DNA of 64,000 nt, taken from the NCBI GenBank assembly GCA_902825215.1, contig LR782234.1, forward strand, positions 496,001-560,000. The letters run 5' to 3'. The stretch's first letter is position 1. Every line of letters begins with the position of its first letter. The notes beneath the pieces were generated by a model. The model saw only the letters and a program-made list of their open reading frames with translations. It searched no databases and had not been told where the DNA came from. Below, one piece after another: positions 18,253 through 27,208 of the stretch. Position numbers and translations under genes: made by a program. The stretch comes from Pseudomonas fluorescens. GTDB taxonomy: Bacteria; Pseudomonadota; Gammaproteobacteria; Pseudomonadales; Pseudomonadaceae.

Positions 18253-19704
18253 ATGAGCGTGAAGATTGGGGCTCAAGTCTCCCGGATCATCGATGAATAT
18301 TCTGTAGCGCTGGCATTTTTTGGCAGTGTGCTGTTATCGCTGATCGCCGTATTGGGCACGGCGACGGTGGGACGCGATGCTGCGCTGTATATCGATATTG
18401 CGCAGCAGGTCACCGAGCTTGGGCCCAACGTGGCATGGGCAACGTTCGACTGGCCGTGGTTTTCGTTATTGCTCGCCGCCACGCACCGTGTTTCGCATTT
18501 GCCGCTGGAATTGAGCGCTTATCTTTGGTGCGGTCTGTTTTTCGCCGGTACCAGCGCCTTGATGGTCGATTGCGTGCGCCAGCGCTCGCCCGAGCTCGCG
18601 CGATGGGCCTGTCTGGTCGTGCTCGCGATGCCGGCAGTCAATGCCTTTCGAAACGACATCATCCGCGAATGCGGCTTCTGGTTTTTCTGCACGTTAGCCC
18701 TTTGGCTCGCGTCGCGCTGGCAATCGCGCGGCGGTTGGCTGTGGGCGGCCGCGATTCATGTGGCGATTGTTGCAGCAGCGCTGTTCCGCCTTGAGGCACT
18801 GCTGCTGGTGCCGGCGCTGGCGCTGTGGCAGTTGCCCAACCTGTGGACGCCGAACCGTCGCCTGCAGTTCGTGCAGTTCTCGATTTTGCCGCTGGCAGGC
18901 CTGCTGCTGGTGATCGTGACGGGTGTGTTGATGTCGGCGCGGGTCATGCTCTATCTGGACATGATCGAACCTCGCGGTGTGCTGGCTTCCTTCCAGATGT
19001 TGTGCGATCAGTTCGGCAACTCATTGATCAACAAATATTCTCAGGACGAGGCTGGCCGTATCATCTTTTTCGGCATCCTGGCGACGATGACCATTTCATT
19101 CGTCAAGTTGATGGGGCCGTTCGCTGTACCGTTCGTATTGCGCCGCAATTGGGGCGTGCTCGGCACGTACTGGCGCGATTACCGCCCGTTCGCCTGGGCG
19201 GCGCTGCTGTATCTGGTGGTGCTGGTGCTGTTTTTCATCAAGCAGCAGTTCATGAACGCGCGCTATCTGAGCTTCCTCAATCTGCTGTTCGTGCCGGTAA
19301 TGGCGATGGGGCTGGCGGCGTTTGTTCGCCAGTTTCCGCGGCTGGGCAAGGCTCTGGTGATTCTGGGGCTGTTGATGATGCTGGCGAACGTGGTGTCCAC
19401 CGGGGCCGGCAAGACGCATTACGTTGCCGCCGGACGTTGGGCGTCAAGTCACATCGAGCGCGGCGTGCCGACCTACTTCGAGGACGGCCGGATCAGTTAT
19501 TACGCCGGTCGCGGCTATGTGCTGCCCAGCCTGACCCGTGAAGAAGCGATGTCGCCGACGCACGCGGCAAAATTCCGCTATTTCGTGATCGAGGCGAAGG
19601 GCGATGAGCCGTGGCTGAAGGAGTGGCTGGCGGCGCATCAAATGCACGTGCTCGAACACTTCAAGAATCGCAAGGGTGCCACGTTGGTGGTGATCGGACG
19701 CTGA
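18253..19704 (+). CDS. Polytopic membrane protein, GT-C (ArnT/GT39-like) glycosyltransferase candidate
   Basis: About 483 residues from the ATG at 18253 (a GTG nine bases earlier is also possible), with roughly ten hydrophobic segments. A periplasmic first loop contains GRDAALYIDIAQQ, in the place of the acidic motif of lipid-linked-sugar transferases of the ArnT/PMT type. The C-terminal 80 residues are soluble. It may move a polyprenyl-linked sugar to the core in the periplasm. The assignment rests on topology and the first-loop acidic residue only, so alternatives such as another membrane enzyme remain open. Confidence 0.65.
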   Translation: MSVKIGAQVSRIIDEYSVALAFFGSVLLSLIAVLGTATVGRDAALYIDIAQQVTELGPNVAWATFDWPWFSLLLAATHRVSHLPLELSAYLWCGLFFAGTSALMVDCVRQRSPELARWACLVVLAMPAVNAFRNDIIRECGFWFFCTLALWLASRWQSRGGWLWAAAIHVAIVAAALFRLEALLLVPALALWQLPNLWTPNRRLQFVQFSILPLAGLLLVIVTGVLMSARVMLYLDMIEPRGVLASFQMLCDQFGNSLINKYSQDEAGRIIFFGILATMTISFVKLMGPFAVPFVLRRNWGVLGTYWRDYRPFAWAALLYLVVLVLFFIKQQFMNARYLSFLNLLFVPVMAMGLAAFVRQFPRLGKALVILGLLMMLANVVSTGAGKTHYVAAGRWASSHIERGVPTYFEDGRISYYAGRGYVLPSLTREEAMSPTHAAKFRYFVIEAKGDEPWLKEWLAAHQMHVLEHFKNRKGATLVVIGR

Positions 19705-19707
19705 TCC

Positions 19708-20361
19708 TTACGCCAGCAATGGCCGCAGGCGCGAGATCAGTGGCGCCTGTCGGTTGCTCGGCAGCGCCTGGCGGTAGCCTTCAATAAAGCTGTCGCCGGC
19801 GTCGTCGCCAAGCAACCACTGACGGTCTTCCTTGTAGCGCAGCAAATGCGCGAAGTTGCGCAGGCGTTTGCTGTCACTCAGTGCGCGTTTCTGGCAGCGC
19901 AGATCGGCAATGTCGATCAGGCCCAATTGGTGGTCCGGGGTCAGCACCACGTTGCCGAAGTGCAGCGATCGAAAGTACACGCCTTTTTCATGCAGCAGGG
20001 CGAAGTAGCTGCCCAACTGCATTCTCAGTGAATCGCCATCCTCGGGCGAACCTTGCAACTGGCGCACCGTGCGGCCTTCCAGCGGGCTGTAGTAGACGCC
20101 GTCGCGCTCGATGCTGGGGATGCGATAGACCGCGATGACTTGTGGGCAAAGGATGCCGCGTTGCTGCAGCGCGCGGGTGTTGTTGGCAAAGCGCTGCGCG
20201 TAGGGGAAGAACAGCGCCGAGCTGAGCAAGCGCTTGCGGCGGAACAGTTTGAGCATGCGGCCGTCGGCCAGCTTCAACACTTTGTCGCCGGAACCGTCGG
20301 CCTCCAGTACCTGTGCACCTTTGCGCAGTGCCTCGTAAGTGCTGTGGTCAATCGATTGCAT
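19708..20361 (-). CDS. Kinase-like LPS core protein (PA4998-like)
   Basis: A 217-residue protein of the Kdo/WaaP-kinase fold, transcribed against its neighbours and ending three bases from the membrane protein. The ATP-lysine region (MLKLFRRKR) and the DFG-position Asp (LIDIAD, D150) are present. The catalytic loop reads FRSLHFGNVVL, so the usual Asp is S132. PA4998 in P. aeruginosa lies at the same place next to msbA. The altered loop makes it either an unusual kinase or a non-catalytic partner. Confidence 0.7.
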   Translation of the reverse strand: MQSIDHSTYEALRKGAQVLEADGSGDKVLKLADGRMLKLFRRKRLLSSALFFPYAQRFANNTRALQQRGILCPQVIAVYRIPSIERDGVYYSPLEGRTVRQLQGSPEDGDSLRMQLGSYFALLHEKGVYFRSLHFGNVVLTPDHQLGLIDIADLRCQKRALSDSKRLRNFAHLLRYKEDRQWLLGDDAGDSFIEGYRQALPSNRQAPLISRLRPLLA

Positions 20362-20486
20362 AGCGGGCTCCCCATCGTTAGCGGCGTATCTTAACCGACT
20401 TGGTCAAAAGCTGGCGCGCCGTCATGTTTATCGGGGAAAAAAGGCCTGTGATATCATCCCCGCCTCACTGAATTGTGCGGATCACC

Positions 20487-22307
20487 ATGAGCAGTCCTGA
20501 ACCGAAAGCCCAGTCAACGCTGGCGATCTATTTCCGCCTTTTGGCTTACGTGCGGCCCTATGCCGGTCTCTTTCTCCTCAGCATCGTCGGGTTTCTGATT
20601 TTCGCATCGACCCAACCGATGCTCGCCTACATCCTCAAGTACTTTGTCGACGGCCTGGCCAATCCTGAAGCCAGTCTGTTCCCGGGCAACCCTTATCTGG
20701 GCGATTTGCAATTGCTGCAAACCGTGCCGCTGATGATTGTGTTCATCGCCCTGTTGCAGGGCGTGGGTTCGTATCTGGGTAACTTCTTTCTGGCCCGGGT
20801 TTCTCTGGGGCTGGTGCATGACTTGCGGGTAGTGTTGTTCAACAAATTGCTGGAGTTGCCTAACCGCTTTTTCGACAAGAACAACTCCGGTCATCTGATT
20901 TCGCGCATCACCTTCAACGTGACCATGGTCACCGGCGCGGCAACGGACGCGATCAAAGTGGTCATCCGTGAAGGCATGACCGTGATCTTCCTGTTCTGCA
21001 CGTTGTTGTGGATGAACTGGAAGCTCACGTTGGTAATGGTGGCGATCCTGCCGGTCATCGGCATCATGGTGAACAGCACCAGCAAGAAATTCCGCAAACA
21101 GAGCAAGAAGATTCAGGTGTCGATGGGCAACGTCACGCATGTCGCCTCCGAGACCATTCATGGTTATCGCGTGGTGCGCAGCTTCGGCGGCGAAACCTAT
21201 GAAAAGCAACGCTTTCGTGATGCCAGCCAGAGCAATACCGACAAACAACTGACCATGACCAAAACCGGCGCGGTGTACACGCCGATGCTGCAATTGGTCA
21301 CGTACAGCGCCATGGCCGTGGTCATGTTCCTTGTGCTTTATCTTCGCGGCGACGCCTCTCCCGGTGATCTGGTGGCCTACATCACCATGGCGGGCCTGTT
21401 GCCCAAGCCGATCCGGCAGCTGTCGGAAGTCAGTTCGACGATTCAGAAAGGCGTGGCGGGTGCCGAAAGCATTTTCGAACAACTGGACGAGCCGGCCGAA
21501 GTGGATCAGGGCAGCGTCGAGCGCGATCGTCTCGAAGGGCGTCTGGAAGTGCGCAACCTCAGCTTCCAGTACCCGGACACCGACAAACCGGTGCTCAACG
21601 ACATCAGTTTCAGCGTCGAGCCGGGGCAGATGGTTGCGCTGGTCGGGCGTTCGGGCAGCGGTAAATCAACGCTGGCCGGTTTGATTCCGCGTTTCTACCA
21701 GCACGAGCACGGGCAGATTCTGCTTGATGGCGTGGAAGTCCAGGACTTTACCCTGCGCAGCCTGCGCCGCCAGATTGCGCTGGTGACCCAGGCCGTGACG
21801 CTGTTCAACGACACGGTCACCAACAACATCGCTTACGGCGACCTGGCCGGTGCGCCGCTGGATGAAGTCAAGCGCGCGGCTCGCGAGGCTTACGCCGACG
21901 AGTTCATCGCAAAGATGCCTCAGGGTTACGAAACCATGGTCGGCGAAAACGGCGTGCTGTTGTCCGGCGGTCAGCGTCAACGCATCGCCATCGCTCGCGC
22001 CTTGCTCAAGGATGCGCCGCTGCTGATTCTCGACGAGGCCACATCGGCCCTCGACACCGAGTCGGAACGGCACATTCAGGCGGCGCTGGATCACGTTGTG
22101 CAAAACCGCACCACGCTGGTCATCGCGCACCGCTTGAGCACCATCGAAAAAGCCGACCTGATTCTGGTCATGGACGAAGGGCGGATCGTCGAGCGTGGCA
22201 CCCATGTGCAGTTGCTCGAGCAAAACGGCTATTACGCGCGACTGCACGCCAAGGAATTCGAAGAAGGTGACGAACCTCAGCCGACCCACGCGACCGACGT
22301 ATGCTGA
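20487..22307 (+). CDS. msbA: Lipid A export ABC transporter, ATP-binding/permease protein
   Basis: Flips lipid A-core across the inner membrane using ATP. From the ATG at 20487 the protein is 606 residues. It has an N-terminal six-helix membrane domain (about 20-320) and an ATPase domain with Walker A GRSGSGKST near 387, signature LSGGQRQR near 492, and Walker B LLILDEATSALD near 510. Length and motif order are normal. The GTG twelve bases earlier is in frame but gives a non-family extension. Its 3-prime end overlaps the mig-14-like gene by 7 bases. Confidence 0.96.
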   Translation: MSSPEPKAQSTLAIYFRLLAYVRPYAGLFLLSIVGFLIFASTQPMLAYILKYFVDGLANPEASLFPGNPYLGDLQLLQTVPLMIVFIALLQGVGSYLGNFFLARVSLGLVHDLRVVLFNKLLELPNRFFDKNNSGHLISRITFNVTMVTGAATDAIKVVIREGMTVIFLFCTLLWMNWKLTLVMVAILPVIGIMVNSTSKKFRKQSKKIQVSMGNVTHVASETIHGYRVVRSFGGETYEKQRFRDASQSNTDKQLTMTKTGAVYTPMLQLVTYSAMAVVMFLVLYLRGDASPGDLVAYITMAGLLPKPIRQLSEVSSTIQKGVAGAESIFEQLDEPAEVDQGSVERDRLEGRLEVRNLSFQYPDTDKPVLNDISFSVEPGQMVALVGRSGSGKSTLAGLIPRFYQHEHGQILLDGVEVQDFTLRSLRRQIALVTQAVTLFNDTVTNNIAYGDLAGAPLDEVKRAAREAYADEFIAKMPQGYETMVGENGVLLSGGQRQRIAIARALLKDAPLLILDEATSALDTESERHIQAALDHVVQNRTTLVIAHRLSTIEKADLILVMDEGRIVERGTHVQLLEQNGYYARLHAKEFEEGDEPQPTHATDVC

Positions 22308-23197
22308 CGGTGTTTCGCAGCTTTCGTGAGCGTGGCTGGACCGAGATCGACCGCGACAGCTATGCCCAGGCGTGGCAGCGTTTCGGTGGCAGTTTTGCGA
22401 CGCACCCCGACGTGGTCGAGCGCTTGTCGAGCTTCGTGGATATCGAGTTGCGCTATCTGGGCTGGCTGGTCGGCGGCGAAATCGTCGCCGCCGTGCCGTG
22501 CTGGGGTCGGCATGTGGCGTTGTCCAAGGAAGTGCTCAAGCGCGAGGGCAAGCGCGGCTTGCTCGACATGGGCAACGCGGAAATCATCCTGCCGATTGCT
22601 GCCGACAGGGTGGTGCCGGTGCGCCAGCGCATGGCTTACGTGTCCCAGCTCAATGCCGAGCAGATCAGCACCTTGAAACCGCAGCCCGAAGGGCTGGCCC
22701 TGGCGCGATTGCCGGAAGAGTATTCGAAGAAATTCCGCTACAACCAGCGCCGCGAGCAGCGCCTGCTGGAAGAAGCGGGCGGGTCGCTGGTGCCGATGTC
22801 CGACTTCACTGCGCAGGAACAGGCCGCCGCTTACGGCGATCTGTTTCAGCGCCGCTGGGGTTTCGAAGTGCCGGGCAAGGCTGGGCTGGTTGAAGTGTTC
22901 AGCTTGTTGCGCGAGTTCATGACCGGCTCGGTCGCGATGCTCGATTCGGCACCGGTGGCCATTCAGGTGTTGTATCGCGTCGAGGCGCCGCAGTGGGTTT
23001 CGCTGGAGTACGTCAACGGTGGCGTCGATCCGCAAAGCCGCGAATTCAGCCCCGGCAGCGTGCTGAGTTTCGTCAATACCCAGCAAGCGTGGGCCGATGC
23101 TCAGGCGCTGGGCAAGCCGCTGCGTTACTCGTTCGGCCGTGCCGACCGTGAATACAAGGATCGCTGGTGCCACACGGTGCCGGTCTACAAGGTCTGA
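22301..23197 (+). CDS. Mig-14 family protein
   Basis: A 298-residue protein of the Mig-14 family (GNAT/FemAB-like fold), similar to PA5003. Homologues are associated with resistance to antimicrobial peptides, presumably by modifying the envelope. Recognition is from the overall sequence, for example the EEYSKKFRYNQRREQRLLEE segment near 142-161 and the C-terminal GRADREYKDRWCH. It overlaps msbA by 7 bases and lies 4 bases before the PIG-L gene, so the three are co-transcribed. The enzymatic reaction is not known to me. Confidence 0.8.
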   Translation: MLTVFRSFRERGWTEIDRDSYAQAWQRFGGSFATHPDVVERLSSFVDIELRYLGWLVGGEIVAAVPCWGRHVALSKEVLKREGKRGLLDMGNAEIILPIAADRVVPVRQRMAYVSQLNAEQISTLKPQPEGLALARLPEEYSKKFRYNQRREQRLLEEAGGSLVPMSDFTAQEQAAAYGDLFQRRWGFEVPGKAGLVEVFSLLREFMTGSVAMLDSAPVAIQVLYRVEAPQWVSLEYVNGGVDPQSREFSPGSVLSFVNTQQAWADAQALGKPLRYSFGRADREYKDRWCHTVPVYKV

Positions 23198-23201
23198 ATC
23201 G

Positions 23202-24602
23202 ATGAGCGCACGCAAGCAGCAACTCCTCAAGGCTCACCGGCGCAACAAGCGCCTGTTCCTGATCGGCTTTTTGCTGGCGCTGTTGCTGATCGGGGTGCTG
23301 GTCAAATGGTGGCTGGTGCCGCTGTTGCTGGTGCTGGCCTGGATCGCTCATGAAGCGTGGTTCGCCGATCACCTGTTCTATCGACCTTCTGACGACTATC
23401 AATACAACTTTCCTGTACAGACTGCGCGGCAGGCGGTGAGCGTCGACGCTGGCGTGGTGCGCCTGAGCGAGCCGCTGGCACCGGGCGAGACGCTGGTGCT
23501 GGAACTGGAGCTGAAGTCGACCTGGCTGGGGCGCTGGCTCGACCCGTATGTTCAGGTCGGTGATGACCGTCAGGAGTTCGAGCGCGGAGTGCGCGGTCGG
23601 CGCTTCCTCAATCTGTCCGGGCAGGAAATGGCCTTGGCGCAAGGTTCGCTGACCCTGCGCGGCCGCCACTGCGTGCCAGCGAGCAGGGGTGTGCTGTGGG
23701 TCATGGCCAACCCCGATTTCAGCCAGCAGCGGGTAATGGTCATCGCGCCGCACGCCGATGACGCCGAGCTGGCGGCGTTCGGCCTTTACAGCCGTTGTGA
23801 TGAGGTCAGCATCGTCACGTTGACCCAAGGCGAAATCGAGGCCGAGGATTATCAACGGCTGGGGCTTGATCAGGCCGCAGCGGCGCGTCTGAAGGGGCGT
23901 TTGCGTAGCTGGGACAGCCTGGTGATACCACTCTGGGGTGGTGTGCCCGCCGAGCGCTGCGTGCAATTGGGGTATTACTGCCTGCAACTGCCGGCGATGG
24001 CCGCAGCGCCGACGACAGCGTTCGGCTCGCGCGAATCTCAGGAAAGCGACGTGCGTAGTGTGCGGCGGCACAATCCGTTGCGCCTGCCCGCCGATGGCGA
24101 CGGCCAGCCGACCTGGGAAAATCTGCTCGGCGATCTGACTGCACTGCTTGAGCACTATCGCCCCGAAGTGCTGGTGACGCCGCATCCCGAACTCGATCCG
24201 CACAGTGATCATGTGGCGGCGACGCAAGCGCTGCTCGAGGCAGTCAGCCGCAGTCAATGGAAGCCGACCACGCTGCTGATGTACGCCAATCATCTGCACG
24301 ACAACGATCGCTGGCCGATGGGCGCTGCAGGCTGCGGTATCGCGCTGCCGCCGGCCATCGAGCCATTGCCGGCCGACCGCTTGTGGAGCCCGCAGCTGTC
24401 GGCACCGGTGCAACTGGACAAAGCCATGGCGCTGGCCATGGAGCACGATCTGCAGGGCGCCGAGGTGTTCAAGCGCAGACTGCGCCGCTGGATCCAGCAG
24501 GGGCTGGCTGGCCGGCGCTGGCCTGCTACAGGCAATAACGAGTTTTTCCGCAAGGCCGTGCGGCGTCATGAATTGTTCTGGGTGCGCGACCTTTCAGAAT
24601 GA
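23202..24602 (+). CDS. dnpA: PIG-L family de-N-acetylase (DnpA-like)
   Basis: A 466-residue inner-membrane-anchored deacetylase. Two hydrophobic helices (about 18-50) precede a PIG-L domain with the zinc motif PHADDAE (183-189) and the second metal motif PHPELDPHSDH. In P. aeruginosa DnpA (PA5002) is linked to LPS and fluoroquinolone tolerance. The start at 23202 lies 4 bases after the mig-14-like stop. The substrate is probably an N-acetylated sugar of the core or a precursor, inferred from context. Confidence 0.82.
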   Translation: MSARKQQLLKAHRRNKRLFLIGFLLALLLIGVLVKWWLVPLLLVLAWIAHEAWFADHLFYRPSDDYQYNFPVQTARQAVSVDAGVVRLSEPLAPGETLVLELELKSTWLGRWLDPYVQVGDDRQEFERGVRGRRFLNLSGQEMALAQGSLTLRGRHCVPASRGVLWVMANPDFSQQRVMVIAPHADDAELAAFGLYSRCDEVSIVTLTQGEIEAEDYQRLGLDQAAAARLKGRLRSWDSLVIPLWGGVPAERCVQLGYYCLQLPAMAAAPTTAFGSRESQESDVRSVRRHNPLRLPADGDGQPTWENLLGDLTALLEHYRPEVLVTPHPELDPHSDHVAATQALLEAVSRSQWKPTTLLMYANHLHDNDRWPMGAAGCGIALPPAIEPLPADRLWSPQLSAPVQLDKAMALAMEHDLQGAEVFKRRLRRWIQQGLAGRRWPATGNNEFFRKAVRRHELFWVRDLSE

Positions 24603-24666
24603 GGCGGACGGCGCTTTACCCTGTGGTAATATCGCGCCCCTGTTCATTTTGTATGTGGGTTGCTCC

Positions 24667-26088
24667 ATGAAGTTGTCCATGCCGCGTTTCGATCAAGCCC
24701 CGGTCTTGGTAGTCGGCGATGTCATGCTCGACCGCTATTGGCATGGCGGAACCTCACGGATTTCCCCTGAGGCGCCGGTGCCGGTGGTCAAGGTCGAGCA
24801 AATCGAAGACCGCCCGGGCGGTGCCGCCAACGTTGCCCTGAACATTGCCGCGCTGGGTGCGCCGGCCTCGCTGGTCGGTGTGACCGGCGATGACGAAGCC
24901 GCCGACAGCCTGAGCAACAGTCTCAAGGGCGCAGGCGTTCGAGCGCTGTTCCAGCGCATCGCGCACCAGCCAACCATCGTCAAGCTGCGGGTCATGAGTC
25001 GGCACCAGCAGTTGCTGCGTATCGATTTCGAAGAGCCGTTCGCCACCGATGCGCTGGCCCTTGGCTCGCAGGTCGATGACTTGCTTGAAGGCATCAAGGT
25101 GCTGGTGCTTTCCGATTACGGCAAAGGTGCGCTGAAAAATCATCAGGCGCTGATCCAGGCCGCCCGCGCGAAGAACATTCCGGTGCTGGCCGACCCTAAA
25201 GGCAAGGATTTCTCGATCTATCGCGGCGCCAGCCTGATTACTCCCAACCTCAGCGAATTCGAAGCCATCGTCGGCGGCTGCGTCGATGAGCATGAGCTGG
25301 TGAGCAAAGGCGCCACGCTGATGCACGACCTCGAACTCGGTGCGCTGCTGGTAACCCGTGGCGAACACGGCATGACCCTGCTGCGCCCGGACCAACCGGC
25401 GCTGCACCTGCCGGCTCGAGCCCGCGAAGTATTCGACGTCACCGGTGCCGGTGATACGGTGATTTCCACTCTCGCCGCAGCGATTGCTGCCGGTGAAGAC
25501 CTGCCCCATGCGGTCGCGCTGGCCAATCTGGCCGCTGGCATTGTGGTCGGCAAACTCGGTACGGCTGCGATCAGCGCCCCGGAACTGCGTCGCGCCATCC
25601 AACGCGAAGAAGGCTCCGAGCGTGGTGTCCTGGGCCTTGAGCAATTGCTGCTGGCGGTAGCCGACGCCCGCGCGCACAACGAGACCATCGTGTTCACCAA
25701 CGGCTGCTTCGACATTCTGCACGCCGGGCATGTGACCTATCTGGAGCAGGCGCGGGCGCAGGGCGATCGTTTGATCGTTGCGGTCAATGACGATGCCTCG
25801 GTCAGCCGCCTCAAGGGGCCGGGCCGGCCGATCAACAGCGTTGATCGACGCATGGCGGTGCTCGCCGGGCTCGGTGCGGTGGACTGGGTGATCAGTTTCT
25901 CTGAAGGCACCCCGGAAAACCTGCTGCGCGAGGTCAAGCCGGACGTGTTGGTCAAGGGCGGCGATTACGGTATCGACCAGGTAGTCGGCGCCGATATCGT
26001 CAGCGCTTACGGTGGCACCGTTAAGGTGCTGGGACTGGTGGAAAACAGCTCGACGACTGCGATTGTCGAAAAGATCCGCAGTCGCTGA
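24667..26088 (+). CDS. hldE: Bifunctional heptose-7-phosphate kinase / heptose-1-phosphate adenylyltransferase
   Basis: Makes the ADP-heptose precursor for WaaC and WaaF. The start at 24667 gives MKLSMPRFDQAPVLVVGDVM, the family N-terminus, and a 473-residue protein of standard length. Residues 1-320 form a PfkB/ribokinase domain (GGAANVALNIAALG; DVTGAGDTV near 258). From about 340 comes a nucleotidyltransferase domain with TNGCFDILHAGHV, where HAGH is the nucleotide-binding motif near 352. The earlier in-frame ATG lies inside dnpA and lacks family support. Confidence 0.97.
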   Translation: MKLSMPRFDQAPVLVVGDVMLDRYWHGGTSRISPEAPVPVVKVEQIEDRPGGAANVALNIAALGAPASLVGVTGDDEAADSLSNSLKGAGVRALFQRIAHQPTIVKLRVMSRHQQLLRIDFEEPFATDALALGSQVDDLLEGIKVLVLSDYGKGALKNHQALIQAARAKNIPVLADPKGKDFSIYRGASLITPNLSEFEAIVGGCVDEHELVSKGATLMHDLELGALLVTRGEHGMTLLRPDQPALHLPARAREVFDVTGAGDTVISTLAAAIAAGEDLPHAVALANLAAGIVVGKLGTAAISAPELRRAIQREEGSERGVLGLEQLLLAVADARAHNETIVFTNGCFDILHAGHVTYLEQARAQGDRLIVAVNDDASVSRLKGPGRPINSVDRRMAVLAGLGAVDWVISFSEGTPENLLREVKPDVLVKGGDYGIDQVVGADIVSAYGGTVKVLGLVENSSTTAIVEKIRSR

Positions 26089-26092
26089 TCAG

Positions 26093-26221
26093 ATGAACCT
26101 TTACCGTTGTGTGCTGCGTGTGAACGGATTTTGCCTTGGGGATCTCACCGTTTCCGTTGAAGTTGGCAGGTTTGAATCCGCTGCGCTTGCCTGCCAAAGT
26201 CGCGTGGTCATTAACCTATGA
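26093..26221 (+). CDS. Candidate 42-codon ORF preceding the glycosyltransferase
   Basis: A short frame begins 4 bases after the hldE stop, codes for 42 residues starting MNLYRCVLRVNG, and ends with a TGA that overlaps the next gene's ATG (ATGA). The following gene has no Shine-Dalgarno sequence in the 20 bases before its ATG, so translational coupling through this frame would explain how it is initiated. The small ORF itself has only a poor ribosome site. Function unknown; it may be only a coupling leader. Confidence 0.3.
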   Translation: MNLYRCVLRVNGFCLGDLTVSVEVGRFESAALACQSRVVINL

Positions 26222-27192
26222 AAGTCATGCTCCTGGTGATGGACGAGCAGCGGGTCATTCTCGACCGGCTCTACGACATCGTGCAGCAGAACTGTGATGA
26301 ATGCGTCATCCATCGTTTGAGCAAACAGCAGCAGATGAACCTCGGGCCGTTTCTGGCCTCGGTGGATTATCAGACCTTTGATCGCGTGGTGATCTTCTCC
26401 CGGGTCAAGCGCCTAGCCCCGCAGTTGCGGGTGCTCAAGTGCATTCCGGGGCTGGTATTTCTCGAACACGACGCCTATCAGAACTACATGCCGGCGAGTA
26501 AATATCGCGGCGTGTATTCGCGGTTGTATGGGCGCCTGCCGAGTTGCCGGGCGCTGGTGTCCGGGGCGGTGGTCGCGCGCAAGATGCTCGCCGAGGGCAT
26601 CGACACGGTATTCGTCTCCAAGGGTTACGACGAGCAGATGCTGCACAACACCGGCGTCGAGCGCGACATTCCCATCGGTTTTCTCGGCAGCCTGAAAAGC
26701 ACCGAGTACGCCGAGCGCAAGGCCATGCTCGAGTCGCTCTCGCGGCGGACCGGGATGCTGGTGACCCGGACCAAATCCGGTGATGAGTACTTGCAGACTC
26801 TCAACCGCATCCGCATTTTCGTCAGCGCCGACATCGGCATGAACGAGTTCATGATCAAGAACTTCGAGGCCATGGCGTGTGGCTGTGTGCTGCTGGCCTG
26901 GAGCCAGGGCGAAGAAGACCGCTTGCTCGGTTTTGAAGACATGCACAACACCGTGTTCTACCGCAGTGAAGAAGAAGCGGTAGAGAAGATCAAGTTGCTG
27001 CAGAGCGATCCCGAGCTGGCTGAACGCATTGCCCGCAATGGCCAGGCGTTTGCCGAGAGCCGCTATTCGTTCGCCCGTGTCGGTCAGGCCCTCGCGGCTG
27101 AAATCCAGCGCGAAATGCGCCCATGGCAGCCACCCTCGGCCTTCACGCAATGGTGGGTGAAAGTGCGTTACGGGATGAAGGTGCCGGTCTGA
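26218..27192 (+). CDS. Glycosyltransferase, GT-B type (Ssg-like)
   Basis: A 324-residue predicted sugar transferase. The C-terminal half has the pattern of GT1/GT4 donor-binding domains: IRIFVSADIGMNEFMIKNFE followed by MACGCVLLAW (about 200-235), and a terminal AERIARNGQAFAESRYSFAR segment. The N-terminal half resembles no motif I can name. By position beside dnpA/hldE it may correspond to Ssg (PA5001), a surface-sugar transferase. It probably acts on LPS core or a surface polysaccharide. Its ATG has no clear ribosome site and overlaps a 42-codon frame. Confidence 0.7.
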   Translation: MKVMLLVMDEQRVILDRLYDIVQQNCDECVIHRLSKQQQMNLGPFLASVDYQTFDRVVIFSRVKRLAPQLRVLKCIPGLVFLEHDAYQNYMPASKYRGVYSRLYGRLPSCRALVSGAVVARKMLAEGIDTVFVSKGYDEQMLHNTGVERDIPIGFLGSLKSTEYAERKAMLESLSRRTGMLVTRTKSGDEYLQTLNRIRIFVSADIGMNEFMIKNFEAMACGCVLLAWSQGEEDRLLGFEDMHNTVFYRSEEEAVEKIKLLQSDPELAERIARNGQAFAESRYSFARVGQALAAEIQREMRPWQPPSAFTQWWVKVRYGMKVPV

Positions 27193-27208
27193 AATGAAGG
27201 ATCAACCC

